From Luidia sarsii (lineage: Eukaryota > Echinodermata > Asteroidea > Paxillosida > Luidiidae), in NCBI GenBank assembly GCA_949987565.1, contig OX465113.1, forward strand, positions 4,612,547-4,676,546: a stretch of 64,000 nt of DNA. The letters run 5' to 3'. How positions within the stretch are numbered: the stretch's first letter is position 1; every line of letters starts with the position of its first letter. Below are positions 8,401 through 21,172 of this stretch, in pieces. The position numbers were made by a program, and so were the translations under genes. The notes below the pieces were generated by a model, which was not told where the DNA came from, did no database searches, and worked only from the letters and a program-made list of their open reading frames with translations.

Positions 8401-11400
8401 TGTAAAAATCTGAAATCAAACATAGTATGATGATTTTATGATCAAACAAAGAGAACCAACCTCTGTCAGCTTGGCAGCTTGTGTGTGCATGCAGCAGTTT
8501 ACAACAGTCAGATGACGGAGAGCATCTACAAAGAAAAATACACTTTGCTCGTTAATATCTCATTCATTATTTTCTTGACAGAGCTAAAACTTTGCCTGCA
8601 AACAGGTCTAGGAAACACCTATGCATCAGCGTTGACAAATCTGAAATCGAACATAGTATGATGATTTTATGATCAAGCAAAGAGAACCAATCTCAGTCAG
8701 CTGGGCAGCTTGTGTGTGCATGCAGCAGTACACAACAGTCAGTCGGCAGTGAGCACCTGCATAGAAAAATACACTTTGCTCGTTAATATCTAATTCATTA
8801 TTTTCTTGACAGAGCTAAAACTTCGCCTGCAAACAGGCCTAGAAAACACCTTTGCATCAGCGTTGACAAATCTGAAATCGAACATAGAATGATGATTTTA
8901 TGATCAAGTAAAGAGAACCAACCTCTGTCAGGTAGGCAGCTTGTGTGTGCATGCAGCAGTACACAACAGTCAGTCGACGGAGAGCACCGGCAAAGAAAAA
9001 TACACTTTGCAAGTTAATATCTCGATCATTATTTTCTTGACAGAGCTTAAACTTCCCCTGCAAACAGGCCTAGGAAACACCTATGCATCAGCGTGTAAAA
9101 ATCTGAAATCAAACATAGTATGATGATTTTATGATCAAACAAAGAGAACCAACCTCTGTCAGCTTGGCAGCTTGTGTGTGCATGCAGCAGTTTACAACAG
9201 TCAGACGACGGAGAGCACCTGCAAAGAAAAATACACTTTGCTCGTTAATATCTCATTCATTATTTTCTTGACAGAGCAAAAACTTCGCCTGCAAACAGGC
9301 CTAGAAAACACCTTTGCATCAGCGTTGACAAATCTGAAATCGAACATAGTATGATGATTTTATGATCAAGCAAAGAGAACCAACCTCTGTCAGCTGGGCA
9401 GCTTGTGTGTCCATGCAGCAGTACACACAGTCAGTCGGCAGTGAGCACCTGCAAAGAAAAAAACACTTTGCTCGTTAATTTTTCTTTCATTATTCTCCTG
9501 ACAGAGCTAAAACTTTGCCTGCAAACAGGCCCAGAAAACAACTATGCATCAGCGTTGACAAATCTGAAATCGAACATAGTACGATTATTTTATGATCAAG
9601 CAAAGAGAACCAACCTCAGTCAGCTGGGCAGCTTGTGTGTGCATGCAGCAGTACACAACAGTCAGTCGGCAGTGAGCACCTGTAAAGAAAAACACACTTT
9701 GCTTGTTAATATCTAATTCATTATTCTCCTGACAGAGCTAAAACTTTGCCTGCAAACAGGCCCAGAAAACACCTATGCATCAGCGTTGACAAATCTGAAA
9801 TCGAACATAGTACGATGATTTTATGATCAAGCAAAGAGAACCAACCTCAGTCAGCTGGGCAGCTTGTGTGTGCATGCAGCAGTACACAACAGTCAGTCGG
9901 CAGTGAGCACCTGTCAAGAAAAACACACTTTGCTTGTTAATATCTAATTCATTATTTTCTTGACAGAGCTAAAACTTTGCCTGCAAACAGGTCTAGAAAA
10001 CACCCATGCATCAGAGTTGACAAATCTGAAATCGAACATAGTATGATGATTTTATGATCAAGCAAAGAGAACCAACCTCAGTCAGCTGGGCAGCTTGTGT
10101 GTGCATGCAGCAGTACACAACAGTCAGTCGGCAGTGAGCACCTGCATAGAAAAATACACTTTGCTCGTTAATATCTAATTCATTATTTTCTTGACAGAGC
10201 TAAAACTTCGCCTGCAAACAGGCCTAGAAAACACCTTTGCATCAGCGTTGACAAATCTGAAATCGAACATAGAATGATGATTTTATGATCAAGTAAAGAG
10301 AACCAACCTCTGTCAGGTAGGCAGCTTGTGTGTGCATGCAGCAGTACACAACAGTCAGTCGACGGAGAGCACCGGCAAAGAAAAATACACTTTGCAAGTT
10401 AATATCTCGATCATTATTTTCTTGACAGAGCTTAAACTTCCCCTGCAAACAGGCCTAGGAAACACCTATGCATCAGCGTGTAAAAATCTGAAATCAAACA
10501 TAGTATGATGATTTTATGATCAAACAAAGAGAACCAACCTCTGTCAGCTTGGCAGCTTGTGTGTGCATGCAGCAGTTTACAACAGTCAGATGACGGAGAG
10601 CATGTACAAAGAAAAATACACTTTGCTCGTTAATATCTCATTCATTATTTTCTTGACAGAGCTAAAACTTTGCCTGCAAACAGGTCTAGGAAACACCTAT
10701 GCATCAGCGTTGACAAATCTGAAATCGAACATAGTATGATGATTTTATGATCAAGCAAAGAGAACCAACCTCAGTCACCTGGGCAGCTTGTGTGTGCATG
10801 CAGCAGTACACAACAGTTATTCGGCAGTGAGCACCTGCATAGAAAAATACACTTTGCTCGTTAATATCTAATTCATTATTTTTTTGACAGAGCTAAAACT
10901 TCGCCTACAAACAGGCCTAGAAAACACCTATGCATCAGCTTTGACAAATCTGAAATCGAACATAGTATGATGATTTTATGATCAAGCAAAGAGAACCAAT
11001 CTCAGTCAGCTGGGCAGCTTGTGTGTGCATGCAGCAGTACACAACAGTCAGTCGGCAGTGAGCACCTGCATAGAAAAATACACTTTGCTCGTTAATATCT
11101 AATTCATTATTTTCTTGACAGAGCTAAAACTTCGCCTGCAAACAGGCCTAGAAAACACCTTTACATCAGCGATGACAAATCTGAAATCGAACATAGTATG
11201 ATGATTTTATGATGAAGCAAAGAGAACCAACCTCAGTCAGCTTGGCAGCTTGTGTGTGCATGCAGCAGTACACAACAGTCAGACGACGGAGAGCACCTGC
11301 AAAGAAAAATACACTTTGCTCGTTAATATCTCATTCATTATTTTCTTGACAGAGCAAAAACTTCGCCTGCAAACAGGCCTAGAAAACACCTTTGCATCAG

Positions 11401-14018
11401 CGTTGACAAATCTGAAATCGAACATAGTATGATGATTTTATGATCAAGCAAAGAGAACCAACCTCTGTCAGCTGGGCAGCTTGTGTGTCCATGCAGCAGT
11501 ACACACAGTCAGTCGGCAGTGAGCACCTGCAAAGAAAAAAACACTTTGCTCGTTAATTTTTCTTTCATTATTCTCCTGACAGAGCTAAAACTTTGCCTGC
11601 AAACAGGCCCAGAAAACAACTATGCATCAGCGTTGACAAATCTGAAATCGAACATAGTACGATTATTTTATGATCAAGCAAAGAGAACCAACCTCAGTCA
11701 GCTGGGCAGCTTGTGTGTGCATGCAGCAGTACACAACAGTCAGTCGGCAGTGAGCACCTGTAAAGAAAAACACACTTTGCTTGTTAATATCTAATTCATT
11801 ATTTTCTTGACAGAGCTAAAACTTTGCCTGCAAACAGGTCTAGAAAACACCCATGCATCAGAGTTGACAAATCTGAAATCGAACATAGTATGATGATTTT
11901 ATGATCAAGCAAAGAGAACCAACCTCAGTCAGCTGGGCAGCTTGTGTGTGCATGCAGCAGTACACAACAGTCAGTCGGCAGTGAGCACCTGCATAGAAAA
12001 ATACACTTTGCTCGTTAATATCTAATTCATTATTTTCTTGACAGAGCTAAAACTTCGCCTGCAAACAGGCCTAGAAAACACCTTTGCATCAGCGTTGACA
12101 AATCTGAAATCGAACATAGAATGATGATTTTATGATCAAGTAAAGAGAACCAACCTCTGTCAGGTAGGCAGCTTGTGTGTGCATGCAGCAGTACACAACA
12201 GTCAGTCGACGGAGAGCACCTGCAAAGAAAAATACACTTTGCAAGTTAATATCTCGATCATTATTTTCTTGACAGAGCTTAAACTTCCCCTGCAAACAGG
12301 CCTAGGAAACACCTATGCATCAGCGTGTAAAAATCTGAAATCAAACATAGTATGATGATTTTATGATCAAACAAAGAGAACCAACCTCTGTCAGCTTGGC
12401 AGCTTGTGTGTGCATGCAGCAGTTTACAACAGTCAGATGACGGAGAGCATCTACAAAGAAAAATACACTTTGCTCGTTAATATCTCATTCATTATTTTCT
12501 TGACAGAGCTAAAACTTTGCCTGCAAACAGGTCTAGGAAACACATATGCATCAGCGTTGACAAATCTGAAATCGAACATAGTATGATGATTTTATGATCA
12601 AGCAAAGAGAACCAACCTCAGTCACCTGGGCAGCTTGTGTGTGCATGCAGCAGTACACAACAGTTATTCGGCAGTGAGCACCTGCATAGAAAAATACACT
12701 TTGCTCGTTAATATCTAATTCATTATTTTTTTGACAGAGCTAAAACTTCGCCTACAAAAAGGCCTAGAAAACACCTATGCATCAGCTTTGACAAATCTGA
12801 AATCGAACATAGTATGATGATTTTATGATCAAGCAAAGAGAACCAATCTCAGTCAGCTGGGCAGCTTGTGTGTGCATGCAGCAGTACACAACAGTCAGTC
12901 GGCAGTGAGCACCTGCATAGAAAAATACACTTTGCTCGTTAATATCTAATTCATTATTTTCTTGACAGAGCTAAAACTTCGCCTGCAAACAGGCCTAGAA
13001 AACACCTTTACATCAGCGATGACAAATCTGAAATCGAACATAGTATGATGATTTTATGATGAAGCAAAGAGAACCAACCTCAGTCAGCTTGGCAGCTTGT
13101 GTGTGCATGCAGCAGTACACAACAGTCAGACGACGGAGAGCACCTGCAAAGAAAAATACACTTTGCTCGTTAATATCTCATTCATTATTTTCTTGACAGA
13201 GCAAAAACTTCGCCTGCAAACAGGCCTAGAAAACACCTTTGCATCAGCGTTGACAAATCTGAAATCGAACATAGTATGATGATTTTATGATCAAGCAAAG
13301 AGAACCAACCTCTGTCAGCTGGGCAGCTTGTGTGTCCATGCAGCAGTACACACAGTCAGTCGGCAGTGAGCACCTGCAAAGATAAAACACTTTGCTCGTT
13401 AATTTCTCTTTCATTATTCTCCTGACAGAGCTAAAACTTTGCCTGCAAACAGGCCCAGAAAACAACTATGCATCAGCGTTGACAAATCTGAAATCGAACA
13501 TAGTACGATGATTTTATGATCAAGCAAAGAGAACCAACCTCAATCAGCTGGGCAGCTTGTGTGTGCATGCAGCAGTACACAACAGTCAGTCGGCAGTGAG
13601 CACCTGTAAAGAAAAACACACTTTGCTTGTTAATATCTAATTCATTATTTTCTTGACAGAGCTAAAACTTTGCCTGCAAACAGGTCTAGAAAACACCCAT
13701 GCATCAGAGTTGACAAATCTGAAATCGAACATAGTATGATGATTTTATGATCAAGCAAAGAGAACCAACCTCAGTCAGCTGGGCAGCTTGTGTGTGCATG
13801 CAGCAGTACACAACAGTCAGTCGGCAGTGAGCACCTGCATAGAAAAATACACTTTGCTCGTTAATATCTAATTCATTATTTTCTTGACAGAGCTAAAACT
13901 TCGCCTGCAAACAGGCCTAGAAAACACCTTTGCATCAGCGTTGACAAATCTGAAATCGAACATCGAATGATGATTTTATGATCAAGTAAAGAGAACCAAC
14001 CTCTGTCAGGTAGGCAGC

Positions 14019-17000
14019 TTGTGTGTGCATGCAGCAGTACACAACAGTCAGTCGACGGAGAGCACCTGCAAAGAAAAATACACTTTGCAAGTTAATATCT
14101 CGATCATTATTTTCTTGACAGAGCTTAAACTTCCCCTGCAAACAGGCCTAGGAAACACCTATGCATCAGCGTGTAAAAATCTGAAATCAAACATAGTATG
14201 ATGATTTTATGATCAAACAAAGAGAACCAACCTCTGTCAGCTTGGCAGCTTGTGTGTGCATGCAGCAGTTTACAACAGTCAGATGACGGAGAGCATCTAC
14301 AAAGAAAAATACACTTTGCTCGTTAATATCTCATTCATTATTTTCTTGACAGAGCTAAAACTTTGCCTGCAAACAGGTCTAGGAAACACCTATGCATCAG
14401 CGTTGACAAATCTGAAATCGAACATAGTATGATGATTTTATGATCAAGCAAAGAGAACCAATCTCAGTCAGCTGGGCAGCTTGTGTGTGCATGCAGCAGT
14501 ACACAACAGTCAGTCGGCAGTGAGCACCTGCATAGAAAAATACACTTTGCTCGTTAATATCTAATTCATTATTTTCTTGACAGAGCTAAAACTTCGCCTG
14601 CAAACAGGCCTAGAAAACACCTTTACATCAGCGATGACAAATCTGAAATCGAACATAGTATGATGATTTTATGATGAAGCAAAGAGAACCAACCTCTGTC
14701 AGCTGGGCAGCTTGTGTGTCCATGCAGCAGTACACACAGTCAGTCGGCAGTGAGCACCTGCAAAGAAAAATACACTTTGCTCGTTAATTTCTCTTTCATT
14801 ATTCTCCTGACAGAGCTAAAACTTTGCCTGCAAACAGGCCTAGAAAACACCTATGCATCAGCGTTGACAAATCTGAAATCGAACATAGTATGATGATTTT
14901 ATGATCACGCAAAGAGAACCAACCTCAGTCAGCTTGGCAGCTTGTGTGTGCAAGCAGCAGTACACAACAGTCAGACGACGGAGAGCACCTGCAAAGAAAA
15001 ATACACTTTGCTCGTTAATATCTCATTCATTATTTTCTTGACAGAGCAAAAACTTCGCCTGCAAACAGGCCTAGAAAACACCTTTGCATCAGCGTTGACA
15101 AATCTGAAATCGAACATAGTATGATGATTTTATGATCAAGCAAAGAGAACCAACCTCTGTCAGGTTGGGCAGCTTGTGTGTCCATGCAGCAGTACACACA
15201 GTCAGTCGGCAGTGAGCACCTGCAAAGAAAAAAAAAACTTTGCTCGTTAATTTCTCTTTCATTATTCTCCTGACAGAGCTAAAACTTTGCCTGCAAACAG
15301 GCCCAGAAAACACCTATGCATCAGCGTTGACAAATCTGAAATCGAACATAGTACGATGATTTTATGATCAAGCAAAGAGAACCAACCTCAGTCAGCTGGG
15401 CAGCTTGTGTGTGCATGCAGCAGTACACAACAGTCAGTCGGCAGTGAGCACCTGTAAAGAAAAACACACTTTGCTTGTTAATATCTAATTCATTATTTTC
15501 TTGACAGAGCTAAAACTTTGCCTGCAAACAGGTCTAGAAAACACCCATGCATCAGAGTTGACAAATCTGAAATCGAACATAGTATGATGATTTTATGATC
15601 AAGCAAAGAGAACCAACCTCAGTCAGCTGGGCAGCTTGTGTGTGCATGCAGCAGTACACAACAGTCAGTCGGCAGTGAGCACCTGCATAGAAAAATACAC
15701 TTTGCTCGTTAATATCTAATTCATTATTTTCTTGACAGAGCTAAAACTTCGCCTGCAAACAGGCCTAGAAAACACCTTTGCATCAGCGTTGACAAATCTG
15801 AAATCGAACATCGAATGATGATTTTATGATCAAGTAAAGAGAACCAACCTCTGTCAGGTAGGCAGCTTGTGTGTGCATGCAGCAGTACACAACAGTCAGT
15901 CGACGGAGAGCACCTGCAAAGAAAAATACACTTTGCAAGTTAATATCTCGATCATTATTTTCTTGACAGAGCTTAAACTTCCCCTGCAAACAGGCCTAGG
16001 AAACACCTATGCATCAGCGTGTAAAAATCTGAAATCAAACATAGTATGATGATTTTATGATCAAACAAAGAGAACCAACCTCTGTCAGCTTGGCAGCTTG
16101 TGTGTGCATGCAGCAGTTTACAACAGTCACATGACGGAGATCATCTACAAAGAAAAATACACTTTGCTCGTTAATATCTCATTCATTATTTTCTTGACAG
16201 AGCTAAAACTTTGCCTGCAAACAGGTCTAGGAAACACCTATGCATCAGCGTTGACAAATCTGAAATCGAACATAGTATGATGATTTTATGATCAAGCAAA
16301 GAGAAGCAATCTCAGTCAGCTGGGCAGCTTGTGTGTGCATGCAGCAGTACACAACAGTCAGTCGGCAGTGAGCACCTGCATAGAAAAATACACTTTGCTC
16401 GTTAATATCTAATTCATTATTTTCTTGACAGAGCTAAAACTTCGCCTGCAAACAGGCCTAGAAAACACCTTTACATCAGCGATGACAAATCTGAAATCGA
16501 ACATAGTATGATGATTTTATGATGAAGCAAAGAGAACCAACCTCTGTCAGCTGGGCAGCTTGTGTGTCCATGCAGCAGTACACACAGTCAGTCGGCAGTG
16601 AGCACCTGCAAAGAAAAATACACTTTGCTCGTTAATTTCTCTTTCATTATTCTCCTGACAGAGCTAAAACTTTGCCTGCAAACAGGCCTAGAAAACACCT
16701 ATGCATCAGCGTTGACAAATCTGAAATCGAACATAGTATGATGATTTTATGATCACGCAAAGAGAACCAACCTCAGTCAGCTTGGCAGCTTGTGTGTGCA
16801 AGCAGCAGTACACAACAGTCAGACGACGGAGAGCACCTGCAAAGAAAAATACACTTTGCTCGTTAATATCTCATTCATTATTTTCTTGACAGAGCAAAAA
16901 CTTCGCCTGCAAACAGGCCTAGAAAACACCTTTGCATCAGCGTTGACAAATCTGAAATCGAACATAGTATGATGATTTTATGATCAAGCAAAGAGAACCA

Positions 17001-17714
17001 ACCTCTGTCAGGTTGGGCAGCTTGTGTGTCCATGCAGCAGTACACACAGTCAGTCGGCAGTGAGCACCTGCAAAGAAAAAAAAAACTTTGCTCGTTAATT
17101 TCTCTTTCATTATTCTCCTGACAGAGCTAAAACTTTGCCTGCAAACAGGCCCAGAAAACACATATGCATCAGCGTTGACAAATCTGAAATCGAACATAGT
17201 ATGATGATTTTATGATCAAGCAAAGAGAACCAACCTCAGTCAGCTGGGCAGCTTGTGTGTGCATGCAGCAGTACACAACAGTCAGTCGGCAGTGAGCACC
17301 TGTAAAGAAAAACACACTTTGCTTGTTAATATCTAATTCATTATTTTCTTGACAGAGCTAAAACTTTGCCTGCAAACAGGTCTAGAAAACACCCATGCAT
17401 CAGAGTTGACAAATCTGAAATCGAACATAGTATGATGATTTTATGATCAAGCAAAGAGAACCAACCTCAGTCAGCTGGGCAGCTTGTGTGTGCATGCAGC
17501 AGTACACAACAGTCAGTCGGCAGTGAGCACCTGCATAGAAAAATACACTTTGCTCGTTAATATCTAATTCATTATTTTCTTGACAGAGCTAAAACTTTGC
17601 CTGCGAACAGGCCTAGAAAACACCTTTGCATCAGCGTTGACAAATCTGAAATCGTACATAGTATGATGATTTTATGATCAAGCAAAGAGAACCAACCTCT
17701 GTCAGCTGGGCAGC
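14019..17714. repeat. 8-monomer HOR, 1,848 bp, two copies (B-G-I-J-C-D-F-A)
   Basis: Anchors 14019, 14250, 14481, 14712, 14942, 15174, 15405 and 15636 recur 1,848 bp later. Shared rare states include gcaagcagc in C and a run of ten A in D (15228-15237 and 17076-17085). Copy 2 carries private changes in G (cacatgacggagatc), agaagcaatctc near 16305, and a last monomer (17484) of the tgcgaacagg/tcgtacatag K form instead of A. Confidence 0.9.
14712..14941. repeat. Type J monomer (exemplar, 230 bp)
   Basis: Diagnostic marks are gtgtgtccatg, tacacacag, aaagaaaaatac, aatttctctttc, ttctcctgacag and gcctagaaaacacctatg, followed here by gatcacgcaaag. It resembles D but has the aaaaatac and gcctag states. 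A sub-lineage with agtctgcagtgag (a CTGCAG site) occurs at 20020, 20712, 22328, 23944, 26252, 26713, 32482, 32943, 34557, 60390 and 61543. Confidence 0.85.
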
Positions 17715-19788
17715 TTGTGTGTCCATGCAGCAGTACACACAGTCAGTCGGCAGTGAGCACCTGCAAAGAAAAAAACACTTTGCTCGTTAATATCTCATTC
17801 ATTATTTTCTTGACAGAGCAAAAACTTCGGCTGCAAACAGGCCCAGAAAACACCTATGCATCAGCGTTGACAAATCTGAAATCGAACATAGTACGATGAT
17901 TTTATGATCAAGCAAAGAGAACCAACCTCAGTCAGCTGGGCAGCTTGTGTGTGCATGCAGCAGTACACAACAGTCAGTCGGCAGTGAGCACCTGTAAAGA
18001 AAAACACACTTTGCTTGTTAATATCTAATTCATTATTTTCTTGACAGAGCTAAAACTTTGCCTGCAAACAGGTCTAGAAAACACCCATGCATCAGAGTTG
18101 ACAAATCTGAAATCGAACATAGTATGATGATTTTATGATCAAGCAAAGAGAACCAACCTCAGTCAGCTGGGCAGCTTGTGTGTGCATGCAGCAGTACACA
18201 CAGTCAGTCGGCAGTGAGCACCTGCATAGAAAAATACACTTTGCTCGTTTATATCTAATTCATTATTTTCTTGACAGAGCTAAAACTTCGCCTGCAAACA
18301 GGCCTAGAAAACACCTTTACATCAGCGATGACAAATCTGAAATCGAACATAGTATGAAGATTTTATGATGAAGCAAAGAGAACCAACCTCTGTCAGCTGG
18401 GCAGCTTGTGTGTGCATGCAGCAGTACACACAGTCAGTCGGCAGTGAGCACCTGCAAAGAAAAATACACTTTGCTCGTTAATTTCTCTTTCATTATTCTC
18501 CTGACAGAGCTAAAACTTCGCCTGCAAACAGGCCTAGAAAACACCTATGCATCAGCGTTGACAAATCTGAAATCGAACATAGTATGATGATTTTATGATC
18601 AAGCAAAGAGAACCAACCTCAGTCAGCTTGGCAGCTTGTGTGTGCATGCAGCAGTACACAACAGTCAGACGACGGAGAGCACCTGCAAAGAAAAATACAC
18701 TTTGCTCGTTAATATCTCATTCATTATTTTCTTGACAGAGCAAAAACTTCTCCTGCAAACAGGCCTAGAAAACACCTTTGCATCAGCGTTGACAAATCTG
18801 AAATCGAACATAGTATGATGATTTTATGATCAAGCAAAGAGAACCAACCTCTGTCAGCTGGGCAGCTTGTGTGTCCATGCAGCAGTACACACAGTCAGTC
18901 GGCAGTGAGCACCTGCAAAGAAAAAAACACTTTGCTCGTTAATTTCTCTTTCATTATTCTCCTGACAGAGCTAAAACTTTGCCTGCAAACAGGCCCAGAA
19001 AACACCTATGCATCAGCGTTGACAAATCTGAAATCGAACATAGTACGATGATTTTATGATCAAGCAAAGAGAACCAACCTCAGTCAGCTGGGCAGCTTGT
19101 GTGTGCATGCAGCAGTACACAACAGTCAGTCGGCAGTGAGCACCTGTAAAGAAAAACACACTTTGCTTGTTAATATCTAATTCATTATTTTCTTGACAGA
19201 GCTAAAACTTTGCCTGCAAACAGGTCTAGAAAACACCCATGCATCAGAGTTGACAAATCTGAAATCGAACATAGTATGATGATTTTATGATCAAGCAAAG
19301 ACAACCAACCTCAGTCAGCTGGGCAGCTTGTGTGTCCATGCAGCAGTACACACAGTCAGTCGGCAGTGAGCACCTGCAAAGAAAAAAACACTTTGCTCGT
19401 TAATTTCTCTTTTATTATTCTCCTGACAGAGCTAAATCTTTGCCTGCAAACAGGCCCAGAAAACACCTATGCATCAGCGTTGACAAATCTGAAATCGAAC
19501 ATAGTATGATGATTTTATGATCAAGCAAAGAGAACCAACCTCAGTCAGCTGGGCAGCTTGTGTGTGCATGCAGCAGTACACAACAGTCAGTCGGCAGTGA
19601 GCACCTGCAAAGAAAAATACACTTTGCTCGTTAATATCTCTTTCATTATTCTCCTGACAGAGCTAAAACTTCGCCTGCAAACAGGCCTAGAAAAGACTAA
19701 TGCATCAGCGTTGAAAAATCTGAAATCGAACATAGTATGATGATTTTATGATCAAGCAAAGAGAACCAACCTCAGTCAGCTGGGCAGC
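17715..19788. repeat. Mixed monomer block shared with 58.3-60.2 kb
   Basis: Order: D/C patchwork (17715), F, A/I with tacacacag and gtttatatc (18176), J, C, D, F, D (19328), E/J with aaaagactaatg (19558). The same order, apart from the last unit, recurs from 58313 at a displacement of about 40,599 bp. Both copies carry the rare agacaacc just before a D monomer (19300 and 59899). Confidence 0.85.
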
Positions 19789-20019
19789 TTGTGTGTGCAT
19801 GCAGCAGTACACAACAGTCAGTCGGTAGTGAGCACCTGCATAGAAAAATACACTTTGCTCGTTAATATCTAATTCATTATTTTCTTGACAGAGCTAAAAC
19901 TTCGCCTGCGATCAGGCCTAGAAAACACCTTTGCATCAGCGTTGACAAATCTGAAATCGAACATAGTATGATGATTTTATGATCAAGCAAAGAGAACCAA
20001 CCTCTGTCAGCTGGGCAGC
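19789..20019. repeat. Type K monomer (exemplar)
   Basis: An A-like monomer with tcggtagtgagc and gcctgcgatcagg or gcctgcgaacagg. The tcggtag form occurs at 19789, 20481, 22097, 23713, 26021, 26482, 32251, 32712, 34326 and 60159. A second form, gcctgcgaacagg with tcgtacatag, occurs at 17484, 36634, 40786, 43091, 45399, 47704, 50702, 53931, 55777 and 58082 and sits between F and D. Confidence 0.8.
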
Positions 20020-21172
20020 TTGTGTGTCCATGCAGCAGTACACACAGTCAGTCTGCAGTGAGCACCTGCAAAGAAAAATACACTTTGCTCGTTAATTTCT
20101 CTTTCATTATTCTCCTGACAGAGCTAAAACTTCGCCTGCAAACAGGCCTAGAAAACACCTTTGTATCAGCGTTGACGAATCTAAAATCGAACATAGTGTG
20201 ATGATTTTATGATCAAGCAAAGAGAACCAACCTCTGTCAGGTAGGCAGCTTGTGTGTGCATGCAGCAGTACACAACAGTCAGTCGACGGAGAGCACCTGC
20301 AAAGAAAAATACACTTTGCAAGTTAATATCTCGATCATTATTTTCTTGACAGAGCTTAAACTTCCCCTGCAAACAGGCCTAGGAAACACCTATGCATCAG
20401 CGTGTGAAAATCTGAAATCGAACATAGTATGATGATTTTATGATCAAGCAAAGAGAACCAACCTCAGTCAGCTGGGCAGCTTGTGTGTGCATGCAGCAGT
20501 ACACAACAGTCAGTCGGTAGTGAGCACCTGCATAGAAAAATACACTTTGCTCGTTAATATCTAATTCATTATTTTCTTGACAGAGCTAAAACTTCGCCTG
20601 CGATCAGGCCTAGAAAACACCTTTGCATCAGCGTTGACAAATCTGAAATCGAACATAGTATGATGATTTTATGATCAAGCAAAGAGAACCAACCTCTGTC
20701 AGCTGGGCAGCTTGTGTGTCCATGCAGCAGTACACACAGTCAGTCTGCAGTGAGCACCTGCAAAGAAAAATACACTTTGCTCGTTAATTTCTCTTTCATT
20801 ATTCTCCTGACAGAGCTAAAACTTCGCCTGCAAACAGGCCTAGAAAACACCTTTGTATCAGCGTTGACGAATCTAAAATCGAACATAGTGTGATGATTTT
20901 ATGATCAAGCAAAGAGAACCAACCTCTGTCAGGTAGGCAGCTTGTGTGTGCATGCAGCAGTACACAACAGTCAGTCGACGGAGAGCACCTGCAAAGAAAA
21001 ATACACTTTGCAAGTTAATATCTCGATCATTATTTTCTTGACAGAGCTTAAACTTCCCCTGCAAACAGGCCTAGGAAACACCTATGCATCAGCGTGTGAA
21101 AATCTGAAATCGAACATAGTATGATGATTTTATGATCAAGCAAAGAGAACCAACCTCAGTCAGCTGGGCAGC
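19789..21172. repeat. 3-monomer (692-bp) tandem duplication (K-J-B)
   Basis: Anchors 19789, 20020 and 20250 repeat at 20481, 20712 and 20942. Shared rare states are gcgatcagg, agtctgcagtg, ctttgtatcagcgttgacgaatc and atagtgtgatg. I saw no difference between the two copies, which implies a very recent duplication or an assembly artefact. Confidence 0.9.

Larger units (their letters stand above)
2939..14480. repeat. 25-monomer (5,771-bp) tandem segmental duplication
   Basis: Monomers 2939-8709 recur at 8710-14480 in the same order, with all internal anchors displaced by exactly 5,771 bp. A third, partial copy runs to about 14,620, where type-I marks begin. Even rare states are shared: acatatgc in G (about 6771 and 12541), cctacaaaaagg in H (about 6980 and 12752), and catcgaatg (about 8190 and 13961). 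By eye I noticed only two substitutions between copies, in the G at 10557 (catgtac for catctac) and near 13541 (caatcag for cagtcag). Confidence 0.92.
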
